A DNA stretch of 62,890 bases from Phaeodactylibacter sp. (lineage in GTDB: Bacteria; Bacteroidota; Bacteroidia; Chitinophagales; Saprospiraceae): NCBI RefSeq assembly GCF_022763345.1, contig NZ_JALEGS010000046.1:1-62890 (forward strand), written 5' to 3'. Below are positions 52,930 through 61,670 of the stretch, piece by piece (positions within the stretch are counted from its first letter, which is position 1; the number at the start of each line of letters is the position of its first letter). Under the pieces are notes generated by a model. The model ran no database searches. It worked only from the letters and a program-made list of their open reading frames with translations, and was not told the DNA's origin. Made by a program: the position numbers and the translations under genes.

Positions 52930-54891
52930 ATGACCATTTCAAGATATACGTTTTTACTGGCGGGGCTGCTCTTGCTGACACCCGCCCTGGTCGCGCAGGA
53001 AACTTTACAGGACCGCGAAAACCAATACTATCAAATCCTTACGCTGCCGGTGCCCGAAGATATCCTGCTCGAGGTCGGCGGTTTGGCCACCTTGCCGGAC
53101 GGCCGCATCGCTCTTTGCACCCGCCGGGGCGATGTATGGATGGTGGAAAACCCGGATATGTACGCTGGGGGTACCCCGCAGTACACCCTGTTTGCACAAG
53201 GGCTGCACGAGCCGCTTGGTCTGGCATACCGGGATAACGCCCTTTATGCCGTACAACGGGGCGAGCTCACCCGCTTACGCGATACCAATGGCGATGGCGT
53301 AGCGGACCGGTACGAAACCGTCTATGACTGGCCTCTTTCCGGGCATTACCACGAGTACTCCTACGGGCCTAAGTTTATGCCGGATGGCAGCATGATGGTC
53401 ACCACCAACGTCGCATTTGGTGACGAAGAATGGTGGCGGGGCGAAAGCCGTGTGCCCTGGCGCGGCTGGACGATGCGCATCACCGGCGAGGGGGAGATGG
53501 AGCCCTGGGCTACGGGCATGCGTTCCCCCTGCGGGCTTGGCGTTTACGATGGCGAATTCTTTTATGATGACAATCAGGGCGATTGGATGGGCAGCGGGGC
53601 GATTTGGCACGTGGAAAAGGGCAGTTTCACCGGGCATCCTGCCGGGCTGAGATGGTCAGAAGAAGACAACTCACCGGTATCTTTGACGCAGGAAGCCTTT
53701 TTTGCTAAAATAGACCGGCGTCGGGAAATGGAAAACGGGCGCTACCTCAAACCCTCCAATATCCCGGATGAAGCAGATCCGGATATGCTTTTTGAAGTGG
53801 AAAAGGACTTCACTCAGGTGCAGGTGCCTGCGGTTTGGCTGCCACATGGCATCCTGGGTATTTCCAATTCCGAAATACTCGAAGATCAGACAAGCGGACA
53901 GTTTGGCCCTTTTGCCGGGCAGCTGTTTGTAGGTGATCAGGGGCAAAGCAAGATCATGCGGGTGGTACTGGAAAAGGTAAAGGGGCAGTATCAGGGCGTG
54001 GCTTTTGACTTTCGCTCCGGTTTTCAGTCGGGCGTACTGCGTATGGATTGGGGCAGTGACGGCTCTCTGTACGTTGGTGAGACCAACCGGGGCTGGGGTT
54101 CCGCCGGCACTAAAACCTCCGGGCTGGAGCGCCTGGTGTGGACTGGTTTGATCCCATTCGAGATGAAAACGGTCCGTGCTATGCCCGATGGTTTCGAGAT
54201 TGAATTCACAAAAGCCGTAGATCCGAAGAGCGCCAAAGACCTGGATGCATACTCCGGGCAAAGCTTCATTTATAAGTACCATCCGGTCTACGGCAGCCCA
54301 ACGATCAAAAAAGAACCGCTTAATATAGCAGGCGTAGTGGTGTCTGATAACGGGAAAACTGTGCGCCTGCAGGTCACTAATATGCGGGAACATTTCATAC
54401 ATCAGCTAAATGTGCCGGGCATCCGTGCAGCTCAGGATACGAGCCTGCGGATTTTGCACCCCACCGCGTACTACACCCTCAACGCCATCCCTGATGGTAC
54501 TGCCTTGGCGAATGATGCCTGGATTCGCTACAGCTCTGCCGCTGAGCGGGCAAAGGAAGAAGCTAAAGCTCTGGCTGCGCTTAAAGCCCGCCGTGCCAAA
54601 GCCGCGCAAAAAGCAACGGCTAAAAAAAGGGATGCAGTGCCGATGTATGCTGAGATCGAGCCCCTGTTGATCCGTAACACCTGTACCGCCTGCCACAACC
54701 CCAATACCCGGCAGGTGGGACCAGCGTTTAAGGAAATCGCAAAACGGGGCTACACGCCGGAGCGTATCGTGGAGCTGATTTACAATCCGGAGCCTGAAAA
54801 CTGGCCTGATTATACCCCAATGGCGCCTATGCCACAGGTGCCCCGGGAGGAAGCACTGAAGATTGCCCGGTGGATCAACTCCCTGAAGTAA
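52930..54891 (+). CDS. secreted beta-propeller protein with C-terminal c-type haem domain
   Basis: A 653-residue protein with signal peptide (LLAGLLLLTPALVAQ). Residues 40-400 are a six-bladed propeller-like region as in PQQ-dependent sugar dehydrogenases: VGGLATLPDGRIALCTRRGD, YGPKFMPDGSMMVTTNVAFG, RSPCGLGVYDGEFFYDDNQG and FVGDQGQSKIMRV. A basic Ala/Lys-rich linker (about 540-570) leads to a cytochrome c domain with CTACH and an axial Met near MAPMP. Likely a dehydrogenase or electron-transfer partner for the DUF1080/oxidoreductase system; substrate unknown. It starts 2 bp after the DUF1080-PA14 gene. Confidence 0.87.
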   Translation: MTISRYTFLLAGLLLLTPALVAQETLQDRENQYYQILTLPVPEDILLEVGGLATLPDGRIALCTRRGDVWMVENPDMYAGGTPQYTLFAQGLHEPLGLAYRDNALYAVQRGELTRLRDTNGDGVADRYETVYDWPLSGHYHEYSYGPKFMPDGSMMVTTNVAFGDEEWWRGESRVPWRGWTMRITGEGEMEPWATGMRSPCGLGVYDGEFFYDDNQGDWMGSGAIWHVEKGSFTGHPAGLRWSEEDNSPVSLTQEAFFAKIDRRREMENGRYLKPSNIPDEADPDMLFEVEKDFTQVQVPAVWLPHGILGISNSEILEDQTSGQFGPFAGQLFVGDQGQSKIMRVVLEKVKGQYQGVAFDFRSGFQSGVLRMDWGSDGSLYVGETNRGWGSAGTKTSGLERLVWTGLIPFEMKTVRAMPDGFEIEFTKAVDPKSAKDLDAYSGQSFIYKYHPVYGSPTIKKEPLNIAGVVVSDNGKTVRLQVTNMREHFIHQLNVPGIRAAQDTSLRILHPTAYYTLNAIPDGTALANDAWIRYSSAAERAKEEAKALAALKARRAKAAQKATAKKRDAVPMYAEIEPLLIRNTCTACHNPNTRQVGPAFKEIAKRGYTPERIVELIYNPEPENWPDYTPMAPMPQVPREEALKIARWINSLK

Positions 54892-54934
54892 ATCGTCATA
54901 CTTTTGCAAGGGATTGAAATATTTTGCAGGCACA

Positions 54935-54968
54935 TTTGTTTTTCTAAATCAAATGCCGTTATCTTTGG
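54935..54968 (+). promoter_or_regulatory. promoter of the trp operon
   Basis: TTTG at 54935-54938 and TATCTTTGG at 54960-54968, spaced by 21 bp, match the Bacteroidota promoter pattern. The leader-peptide ATG follows at 54985, so the leader starts about 10 bases downstream of the expected start site. Confidence 0.75.
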
Positions 54969-54984
54969 CGCAAACACAATTGAA

Positions 54985-55050
54985 ATGAATTCTTTTACAA
55001 GCAACAACTGGTGGTGGTGGCACAATCGTTCGGGAGACCGCGTGAAGTGA
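54985..55050 (+). CDS. trpL: trp leader peptide with four Trp codons
   Basis: A 21-residue frame, MNSFTSNNWWWWHNRSGDRV plus K and a TGA stop. Four TGG codons in a row at 55009-55020 are the sensing element of a Trp attenuator. It sits right after the trp promoter and before the terminator hairpin and trpE. In addition, TTTTACAAGC (54993-55002) within the leader is perfectly complementary to GCTTGTAAAA (55060-55069), forming an alternative stem with the downstream spacer; a ribosome stalled at the TGG run would cover its left arm. Confidence 0.9.
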   Translation: MNSFTSNNWWWWHNRSGDRVK

Positions 55051-55082
55051 CACGGCTATGCTTGTAAAATTAAATCAAGATA

Positions 55083-55125
55083 AAAAGCGGCTTGTCGATT
55101 CACTCGGCAAGCCGCTTTTCTGTTT
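55083..55125 (+). promoter_or_regulatory. trp attenuator terminator
   Basis: 12-bp perfect stem AAAAGCGGCTTG (55083-55094) / CAAGCCGCTTTT (55108-55119) with a 13-base loop, followed by CTGTTT. It lies 33 bp after the leader stop codon and 28 bp before trpE. When Trp-tRNA is plentiful, translation of the leader should finish and allow this terminator to form; when it is scarce, stalling at the TGG run should favour read-through. Confidence 0.87.
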
Positions 55126-55146
55126 CACCGCATAACGAAATCATTC

Positions 55147-56565
55147 ATGCCAACGCTTACGGACACAACATTCAGAATCAAAACCACGGTCAGACGATAC
55201 CTGGCGGACACGGTCACGCCGGTGACGCTTTATCTCAAGGCGCGTGACCATTTCTCAGAACCGGTGCTGCTTGAGAACAACGACTTCCGTAATAAGGAGG
55301 ATTGTTACTCTTTCATGGGGCTGGGCGTACTGGGCAGTTTTCAGGTGCAGAACTTCCAGGTTACGGAGCGCTGGCCGGACGGCACAACGGAGCAGCATCA
55401 GGTCACTGACACCCTCGCTGTCCCGGCAGCGATGCAGGGTTTTCTCAAGCGCTTCGAGGTGGAACAGGATGCGGCCTATGCCGGCTTTAACGGGCTGATT
55501 GGCTACACCGCATTCGATGCCGTACAGTATTTTGATACCCTGAAGTTTGATGCGGAAAAGCGGCGCTTCGATTTGCCTGACATCCGGTACAATCTCTACC
55601 AGATCATCATTGCGATCAACCACTTCAAGGATGAACTCTACGTGCTGGAGAACCTGCCGGAGGGCACACCCTCCCGTATGGATGAGGTGGACCGGCTGAT
55701 CAAAAGCCAGAAGTTTGCCACCCATCATTTCCAGCGGGTGGGAGAAGAAGAAAGCAACCTCACCGATGAGGAATTTATGGAGCTGGTGCGCATTGGGAAG
55801 CACCACTGCCAGGTCGGGGATGTCTTTCAAATTGTCTTCTCCCGGCAGTTTTCCCAGAAGTATACCGGCGACGACTTCAGTGTGTACAGAGTCCTGCGCT
55901 CTATCAATCCTTCGCCCTATCTCTTCTACGCTGATTTTGGGAGTTACCGGATCTTTGGCTCCAGCCCGGAGACACAGATGTCTGTAAATAAAGGCAAGGC
56001 AGTGGTCAACCCCATCGCCGGCACCTACCGCCGGACCGGCGATCTGGAAGAAGACACCCGCAATGCCCTGGAACTGCGCGATGACCCTAAGGAAAATGCT
56101 GAGCACATCATGCTGGTCGACCTGGCCCGCAATGATCTGGGGCGCCACGCTACGAATGTCAAGGTGGAATCCCTCAAAGATATTCAGTACTTCAGCCATG
56201 TGATCCACCTGGTCTCCAAGGTGACTGGTGAACTGGGGCCGGATACGAACCCGGTACAAGTCTTTGGCGATACCTTCCCGGCAGGTACGCTTTCAGGTGC
56301 GCCCAAGTACAAAGCCCTTGAGCTAATCAATCAGTACGAAAATCAAAACCGCAGCTTCTACGGCGGTGCCCTGGGTTACATCAATTTCAATGGAGAGATG
56401 AACAACGCTATCGTCATCCGCTCTTTCCTGAGCAAGGACAATACCTTGTACTATCAGGCCGGCGCGGGCATAGTAGTGGCTAGTCAAGAAGCAAAAGAAC
56501 TACAGGAAGTCAATAACAAACTGGGCGCGCTTACCAAAGCACTGCGCGAAGCCGAAAAACTCTAA
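55147..56565 (+). CDS. trpE: anthranilate synthase component I
   Basis: A 472-residue chorismate-binding enzyme. FQIVFSRQFSQKYTGDDF, SPYLFYADFGSYRIFGSSPE, PIAGTYRRTGDLEEDTRNAL, EHIMLVDLARNDLGRHATNV and FGDTFPAGTLSGAPKYKALE are the catalytic motifs. It makes anthranilate from chorismate with ammonia from TrpG. The N-terminal feedback segment reads SEPVLLENNDF, where the usual motif is L-L-E-S; the Asn at that place may alter Trp inhibition. Start at 55147, 28 bp after the attenuator. Confidence 0.97.
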   Translation: MPTLTDTTFRIKTTVRRYLADTVTPVTLYLKARDHFSEPVLLENNDFRNKEDCYSFMGLGVLGSFQVQNFQVTERWPDGTTEQHQVTDTLAVPAAMQGFLKRFEVEQDAAYAGFNGLIGYTAFDAVQYFDTLKFDAEKRRFDLPDIRYNLYQIIIAINHFKDELYVLENLPEGTPSRMDEVDRLIKSQKFATHHFQRVGEEESNLTDEEFMELVRIGKHHCQVGDVFQIVFSRQFSQKYTGDDFSVYRVLRSINPSPYLFYADFGSYRIFGSSPETQMSVNKGKAVVNPIAGTYRRTGDLEEDTRNALELRDDPKENAEHIMLVDLARNDLGRHATNVKVESLKDIQYFSHVIHLVSKVTGELGPDTNPVQVFGDTFPAGTLSGAPKYKALELINQYENQNRSFYGGALGYINFNGEMNNAIVIRSFLSKDNTLYYQAGAGIVVASQEAKELQEVNNKLGALTKALREAEKL

Positions 56566-56568
56566 ATC

Positions 56569-57165
56569 ATGAACATACTCGTTCTCGATAATTACGATTC
56601 CTTCACCTTCAATCTGGTGCAGTACATTCAGGAACTGTTGGAACAGGAGGTGACCGTGTGCCGCAATGATGCGATTTCCCTCGAAGAAGTGGACGATTTT
56701 GATGCCATCGTGCTTTCTCCGGGCCCGGGCCTGCCCGCCGAAGCCGGAATCATGCCAAAGCTGATTCAACGCTATGCCCCAACCAAGCCCATCCTTGGCG
56801 TTTGCCTCGGGCATCAGGCGATCGGTGAAGCCTTTGGCGCGGATTTGCTGAATCTTGAGGAAGTCTACCACGGCATTGAAACTCCGATTACCAGAGTGGT
56901 TGCCGATGCGCCCCTGTTCCTGGGGCTGCCGGATCAGTTTCAGGCCGGGCGCTACCACAGCTGGGTGGTGAAAAAGGATAGCCTTCCGCCGGAGCTCGAA
57001 ATAACCGCGGTGGACGACCGGGGAGAAATTATGGCGATGCGCCACCGGGAATACAACGTCCGGGGCATGCAGTTCCACCCGGAGTCTATCATGACACCGG
57101 AGGGCAAACAAATGCTCGCCAACTTCTTCAAGTATTGCGTGAACCCAGAACCGGTAACTGTCTGA
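56569..57165 (+). CDS. trpG: anthranilate synthase component II (glutamine amidotransferase)
   Basis: A 198-residue class I amidotransferase that supplies ammonia to TrpE. The nucleophile Cys is in LGVCLGHQAIGEAFG (about residue 79), and the His/Glu of the triad are in GMQFHPESIMTPEGKQ (about 165-180). The N-terminal LVLDNYDSFTFNLVQYIQEL is typical. It is separate from TrpD, unlike the fused TrpGD of enterics. It starts 3 bp after trpE and ends 2 bp before trpD. Confidence 0.97.
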   Translation: MNILVLDNYDSFTFNLVQYIQELLEQEVTVCRNDAISLEEVDDFDAIVLSPGPGLPAEAGIMPKLIQRYAPTKPILGVCLGHQAIGEAFGADLLNLEEVYHGIETPITRVVADAPLFLGLPDQFQAGRYHSWVVKKDSLPPELEITAVDDRGEIMAMRHREYNVRGMQFHPESIMTPEGKQMLANFFKYCVNPEPVTV

Positions 57166-57167
57166 TT

Positions 57168-58160
57168 ATGAAAACAATTCTTAACCGTCTCTTTAACCAT
57201 GAGCGGCTTAGCCGGGAGGAAGCCCGGCAGGTGCTGTTGGATATTTCCCATGCTCGCTACAATCATGTGCAGGTGGCCAGTTTCATGACGGTCTTCCAAA
57301 TGCGCCCTGTGGCGATTGCGGAGCTGCAAGGGTTCCGTGATGCGCTGCTGGAACTCTGCGTACCTTTCGAAGTGGATGGCATGGAAACCATCGATATTGT
57401 CGGTACGGGAGGTGATGGGAAAAACACTTTCAATATCTCCACGACTTCGGCTGTGGTCGTAGCTGGTGCGGGTTATAAAGTCACCAAGCATGGCAGCTAT
57501 GGCGTATCCTCTTCGGTAGGGTCTTCCAATGTATTGCAGGAGCTGGGGTATACCTTTACCAATGACACAGACACACTGCGCCGTCAGCTTGATCAGGCGA
57601 ATATTTGCTTTTTGCACGCCCCATTGTTCCACCCGGCTATGAAGGAAGTGGTACCCGTGCGCAAGCAGTTGGGTATGAAGACCTTCTTCAATATGCTTGG
57701 CCCGCTTGTCAATCCGGTGCAGCCCACACATCAGCTGTTTGGGACGTTCGACCTGGAGTTGTCAAGACTGTATCAGTACATTATGCAGGAAACCGGCCGG
57801 CGCTACAGCATCGTTTATGCACTCGATGGGTACGATGAGGTGTCCCTGACCGGCCCTTTTCGGCTGCGGACCAATGAGTCGGACACCATTTTTACGCCTA
57901 AGGATTTACAGGCGCCACAGTTGCAGCAGCGAGACTTGCACGGAGGCGACACGCCGGAAGAGGCGGCACATATTTTCCGTTCGGTGCTTGAGAATGCCTG
58001 TACAGAAGCTCAAAAGGCAGTCGTTGTCGCCAATGCCGGCCTGGCTATTCAGTGCCTGCGCCCGGAGCAAAGCCTGTCCGATTGCATGGCGGAAGCCCGG
58101 GTAAGCATCGAAAGTGGTAAGGCCCGGCGTACTCTAGACCAATTGATTTCCATGAATTAA
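57168..58160 (+). CDS. trpD: anthranilate phosphoribosyltransferase
   Basis: A 330-residue class III phosphoribosyltransferase joining anthranilate to PRPP. The PRPP loop DIVGTGGDGKNTFNIST (about residues 76-92), KHGSYGVSSSVGSSNVLQEL and MLGPLVNPVQPTHQLFGTF are the family blocks. The start at 57168 is preferred over an ATG at 57135, which would overlap trpG and adds 11 residues. A 33-bp gap to trpC is the longest within the operon. Confidence 0.97.
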   Translation: MKTILNRLFNHERLSREEARQVLLDISHARYNHVQVASFMTVFQMRPVAIAELQGFRDALLELCVPFEVDGMETIDIVGTGGDGKNTFNISTTSAVVVAGAGYKVTKHGSYGVSSSVGSSNVLQELGYTFTNDTDTLRRQLDQANICFLHAPLFHPAMKEVVPVRKQLGMKTFFNMLGPLVNPVQPTHQLFGTFDLELSRLYQYIMQETGRRYSIVYALDGYDEVSLTGPFRLRTNESDTIFTPKDLQAPQLQQRDLHGGDTPEEAAHIFRSVLENACTEAQKAVVVANAGLAIQCLRPEQSLSDCMAEARVSIESGKARRTLDQLISMN

Positions 58161-58193
58161 ATCTGGCCAAAACTGGTCAATAAACAAGAAAAT

Positions 58194-59015
58194 ATGAACA
58201 TCCTCGATAAAATCGTTGCCCACAAAAAGCAGGAGGTCGCACAGCGCAAAGAACGCTACCCGGTCAAGCTGCTGGAGCAAAGCATTTATTTTGAGACCCC
58301 GGTGGTCTCCCTGAAACAGTACCTCCGCCGGACTGACAAATCAGGTGTCATTGCTGAATTTAAGCGGCGGTCCCCGTCAAAGGGAGATATCAATCCCTAC
58401 GCATCCGTGGAGCGGGTGTCGATTGGGTATATGCAGGCTGGGGCATCTGCGCTTTCTGTGCTCACCGATGGGGAGTTTTTTGGCGGCAAAAATGCCGACC
58501 TTACGGAAGCCCGGAAATTCAACTTTTGCCCCATCTTGCGTAAAGACTTTGTAATTGACGAGTACCAACTGATTGAAGCCAAGTCGATTGGTGCGGATGC
58601 AGTACTGCTCATTGCGGAGTGCCTGGAACCTGGTCAGTTGGCAGCGCTGGCGAAGCAGGCCAAAGCCCTTGGGCTTGAAATCCTAATGGAAGTGCACAGT
58701 GCGGGGCAGTTATCCAAGTACGTGCCCGAGGTTGATGCCGTAGGGGTCAACAACCGCGACCTGACTACCTTTAATGTGGATATTGCCACCTCCCTTGAGC
58801 TGATTGGGCAATTGCCGGAAGGCGTAGCGCGGGTATCCGAAAGTGGCATCAGCGACCCACAGGTGGTGGCAGAACTCCGTTATGCAGGCTATGAAGGCTT
58901 TCTGATTGGGGAGCACTTCATGAAGCAGGCTGAGCCTGGTAAAGCCTGCCAGGAATTTGTGAAGCAAGTCAGGCACGTGGAAGCGCTGCTGGACGGCGCG
59001 ATTGCTAAAAATTAA
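58194..59015 (+). CDS. trpC: indole-3-glycerol phosphate synthase
   Basis: A 273-residue (beta/alpha)8 barrel closing CdRP to indole-3-glycerol phosphate. GVIAEFKRRSPSKGDI (about residues 50-66) contains the catalytic Glu and Lys, FCPILRKDFVIDEYQLIEAK the second Lys, and AVGVNNRDLTTFNVD, RVSESGISDPQVVAEL and FLIGEHFM the remaining barrel motifs. Not fused to TrpF. Its stop overlaps the trpF start by one base (TAATG). Confidence 0.97.
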   Translation: MNILDKIVAHKKQEVAQRKERYPVKLLEQSIYFETPVVSLKQYLRRTDKSGVIAEFKRRSPSKGDINPYASVERVSIGYMQAGASALSVLTDGEFFGGKNADLTEARKFNFCPILRKDFVIDEYQLIEAKSIGADAVLLIAECLEPGQLAALAKQAKALGLEILMEVHSAGQLSKYVPEVDAVGVNNRDLTTFNVDIATSLELIGQLPEGVARVSESGISDPQVVAELRYAGYEGFLIGEHFMKQAEPGKACQEFVKQVRHVEALLDGAIAKN

Positions 59016-59686
59016 TGACTATCGGAATGCAAATCAAAGTATGCGGCCTGCGCGAGCCGGAAAACATCCTGGAAGTGGCCCAATTGCCTGTCGACTGGCT
59101 GGGGTTTATCTTCTACGCCAATTCACCAAGAGCGGTAAAGCCTAAGCTGGCCCAATGGCTGGAAGAGCAAAAGGAAGCGCTGTCCGGTAAAAAGCGGGTA
59201 GGCGTTTTCGTCAATGCGGAAATCGAGGAGGTGCTCAATGCGGTCCATGATTTTCAGCTAGACCTGGTACAGCTCCACGGCGAGGAAAGCCCGGAATACT
59301 GTCAGCTCATCCGGAACCTCATGGAAACCACATCCATGCGCAAGGCACAGCTGATGAAGGCTTTTCAGGTAGGTGATGTTTTCGATTTCAACCGGGTGTA
59401 CCCCTACGCTGCCCACTGTGCTTACGTGCTGTTTGATACGAAAGGCAAGCACTACGGCGGTAATGGCGAACAGTTCAACTGGGAGCTGCTGCAGCAATAT
59501 CAGGGCGTGACCCCTTTCTTCCTTAGCGGGGGCATTGGCCCACAAGACGCAGCCGACGTATTGGCTTTTCGCCACCCACAGCTGTATGGCATTGACCTGA
59601 ACAGTAAATTCGAAACTGCACCGGGCGTTAAAGACCCGGAGCTGCTGAAACCTTTTCTTGGAACTTTGAAAAACGACACCTTATGA
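59015..59686 (+). CDS. trpF: phosphoribosylanthranilate isomerase
   Basis: A 223-residue (beta/alpha)8 isomerase converting PRA to CdRP. The catalytic Cys is in MQIKVCGLREPENIL (about residue 10) and the general acid Asp in YVLFDTKGKHYGGNGEQFNW (about 135). FFLSGGIGPQDAADVLAF and YGIDLNSKFETAPGVKDPEL bind phosphate. A start 4 codons later (MQIK) is possible. It overlaps trpC by 1 bp and trpB by 4 bp. Confidence 0.96.
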   Translation: MTIGMQIKVCGLREPENILEVAQLPVDWLGFIFYANSPRAVKPKLAQWLEEQKEALSGKKRVGVFVNAEIEEVLNAVHDFQLDLVQLHGEESPEYCQLIRNLMETTSMRKAQLMKAFQVGDVFDFNRVYPYAAHCAYVLFDTKGKHYGGNGEQFNWELLQQYQGVTPFFLSGGIGPQDAADVLAFRHPQLYGIDLNSKFETAPGVKDPELLKPFLGTLKNDTL

Positions 59687-60879
59687 TCGCAGTGGATGAA
59701 AGAGGCTACTACGGAGAGTTTGGCGGGGCTTACATACCCGAAATGCTCTACCCGAATATTGAAGAGCTCCGGCAGCGTTATCTGGAGATTATGCAGGAGG
59801 ATACTTTCCAAAAGGAGTTCCACCGCTTGTTGCGCGATTATGTCGGGCGGCCCTCACCTCTGTACCTGGCAGAGCGGCTTTCGGAGCATTACAACACCAA
59901 TATTTACCTAAAGCGGGAAGACCTCAACCATACCGGCGCCCACAAAATAAACAACACCATCGGGCAAATCCTGCTGGCTAAGCGGTTGGGCAAAAAGCGC
60001 ATCATCGCGGAAACTGGTGCCGGGCAACATGGTGTGGCCACGGCTACCGTCTGCGCCCTCATGGGCATGCCCTGTGTGGTTTACATGGGCGCTGTGGATA
60101 TCAAGCGGCAGGCCCCCAACGTTTCCCGCATGCGCATGCTGGGAGCAGAAGTGCGCCCGGCAGAAAGCGGCAGCCGAACGCTCAAGGACGCCACCAACGA
60201 AGCCATCCGGGACTGGATTAATAATCCCGTGGACACGCACTACATCATCGGTTCTGCCGTGGGCCCGCACCCGTATCCGGATATGGTCGCCCGCTTCCAA
60301 TCTGTGATCAGTGAAGAAATGCAGTGGCAGCTGGAGGAACATACGGGGAGCGCTAAGCCCAATGCGGTGATCGCCTGCGTTGGTGGTGGGAGTAATGCTG
60401 CTGGCGCCTATTTCCACTACCTTAACGAACCTGATGTACGCCTCATCGCGGTGGAAGCCGCTGGTAAAGGGGTGCATTCCGGCGAATCGGCAGCGACAAG
60501 CATATTGGGCACCAAAGGTATCATTCATGGCAGCCGGACCTTGCTCATGCAGACTAAAGACGGGCAAATTGTGGAGCCCTATTCCCTTTCTGCCGGGCTG
60601 GACTATCCTGGTATTGGCCCTATGCACGCCCACCTCATCGCAAGCGGGCGGGCTGAAGCTATTAGCATTACGGATGAGGACGCCCTTAAAGCCGCCTACT
60701 TCCTGTCGAGGAAAGAGGGCATTATCCCGGCATTGGAGACCTCCCATGCGTTTGCCGCGCTGGACGTTATGGAATACAACAGCAGCGATGTCATCGTCAT
60801 CTGCCTCTCAGGCCGGGGCGATAAAGACCTGGAAACCTTCATTAATCATTTTGATGACTACCAAAACGGAGCAATATGA
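59683..60879 (+). CDS. trpB: tryptophan synthase beta chain
   Basis: A 398-residue PLP enzyme making Trp from indole and serine. HTGAHKINNTIGQILLAKRL contains the Schiff-base Lys (about residue 89), ETGAGQHGVATATVCALMGM the catalytic Glu, and CVGGGSNAAGAYFHYLNEPD the phosphate loop; ILETSHAF-like sequence is seen as PALETSHAFAAL. This is the classical TrpB1 length and set of motifs, matched with a TrpA encoded next. Overlaps both neighbours by 4 bp. Confidence 0.98.
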   Translation: MIAVDERGYYGEFGGAYIPEMLYPNIEELRQRYLEIMQEDTFQKEFHRLLRDYVGRPSPLYLAERLSEHYNTNIYLKREDLNHTGAHKINNTIGQILLAKRLGKKRIIAETGAGQHGVATATVCALMGMPCVVYMGAVDIKRQAPNVSRMRMLGAEVRPAESGSRTLKDATNEAIRDWINNPVDTHYIIGSAVGPHPYPDMVARFQSVISEEMQWQLEEHTGSAKPNAVIACVGGGSNAAGAYFHYLNEPDVRLIAVEAAGKGVHSGESAATSILGTKGIIHGSRTLLMQTKDGQIVEPYSLSAGLDYPGIGPMHAHLIASGRAEAISITDEDALKAAYFLSRKEGIIPALETSHAFAALDVMEYNSSDVIVICLSGRGDKDLETFINHFDDYQNGAI

Positions 60880-61667
60880 GCCGATTGCAACAATTATTTG
60901 CACAAAAGCCCAAGGATATTCTCAATGTCTACTTCACTGCCGGCTATCCTGCCCTGCACGACACCGGCAAGGTCATCCGCGCATTGGATGAGGTGGGGGT
61001 AGACTTGATTGAGGTGGGCATGCCCTATTCCGATCCGCTGGCAGACGGTCCTACGATACAGGAGAGCGGTCAGCAGGCGATTCAGAATGGCATGACCCTG
61101 CCGCTTTTGTTTGAGCAAATCGCTGAGGCCCGGCAACATACCGATATTCCGCTGGTGCTGATGGGCTATTTCAATCCAGTGATGCAGTACGGGGAGCAAC
61201 GCTTTTTCGACCGCTGTGCAGAGGTGGGCATCGATGGGCTGATTCTGCCCGATCTTCCGATTTACGAATACGAAAACTTCTACCGGGAAGGCATCGAAAA
61301 AGCAGGGTTGGACATCAGTTTTCTCATCACCCCACAGACAAGCGACGAGCGCATCCGTCAAATCGATGCATTGAGCACCGGGTTTGTCTATATGGTTTCC
61401 AACTCTGCTATCACAGGAGCGAAATCGGGGATTTCAGACGAGCAGATCGCCTATTTCGAGCGCATTCGGAGCATGGAGTTGGAAAGCCCGCGCCTGATAG
61501 GATTCGGTATTTCCAGCCATGAAACCTTCCGAACGGCCTGTCAGTACGCCAACGGAGCGATCATTGGCAGTGCTTACATCCGGGCGCTTGGGAAAGGGCA
61601 GCCCGTAGACGAAACCACTCATCAGTTTGTACAGCAAATTCTCAAAACACCCATCCCTCAAGACTAA
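60876..61667 (+). CDS. trpA: tryptophan synthase alpha chain
   Basis: A 263-residue (beta/alpha)8 lyase splitting indole-3-glycerol phosphate to indole. LIEVGMPYSDPLADGPTIQE (about residues 46-65) contains the catalytic Glu and Asp. DGLILPDLPIYEYENFY, DISFLITPQTSDERI and YMVSNSAITGAKSGIS (phosphate and loop 6) follow, with GFGISSHETFRTACQYANGA near the end. Translationally coupled to trpB (ATGA). Confidence 0.97.
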   Translation: MSRLQQLFAQKPKDILNVYFTAGYPALHDTGKVIRALDEVGVDLIEVGMPYSDPLADGPTIQESGQQAIQNGMTLPLLFEQIAEARQHTDIPLVLMGYFNPVMQYGEQRFFDRCAEVGIDGLILPDLPIYEYENFYREGIEKAGLDISFLITPQTSDERIRQIDALSTGFVYMVSNSAITGAKSGISDEQIAYFERIRSMELESPRLIGFGISSHETFRTACQYANGAIIGSAYIRALGKGQPVDETTHQFVQQILKTPIPQD

Positions 61668-61670
61668 ATC

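Noticed and set aside
55255..56259. 334-residue minus-strand frame opposite trpE
   Set aside because: Shadow of trpE; the operon context and motifs are on the plus strand.
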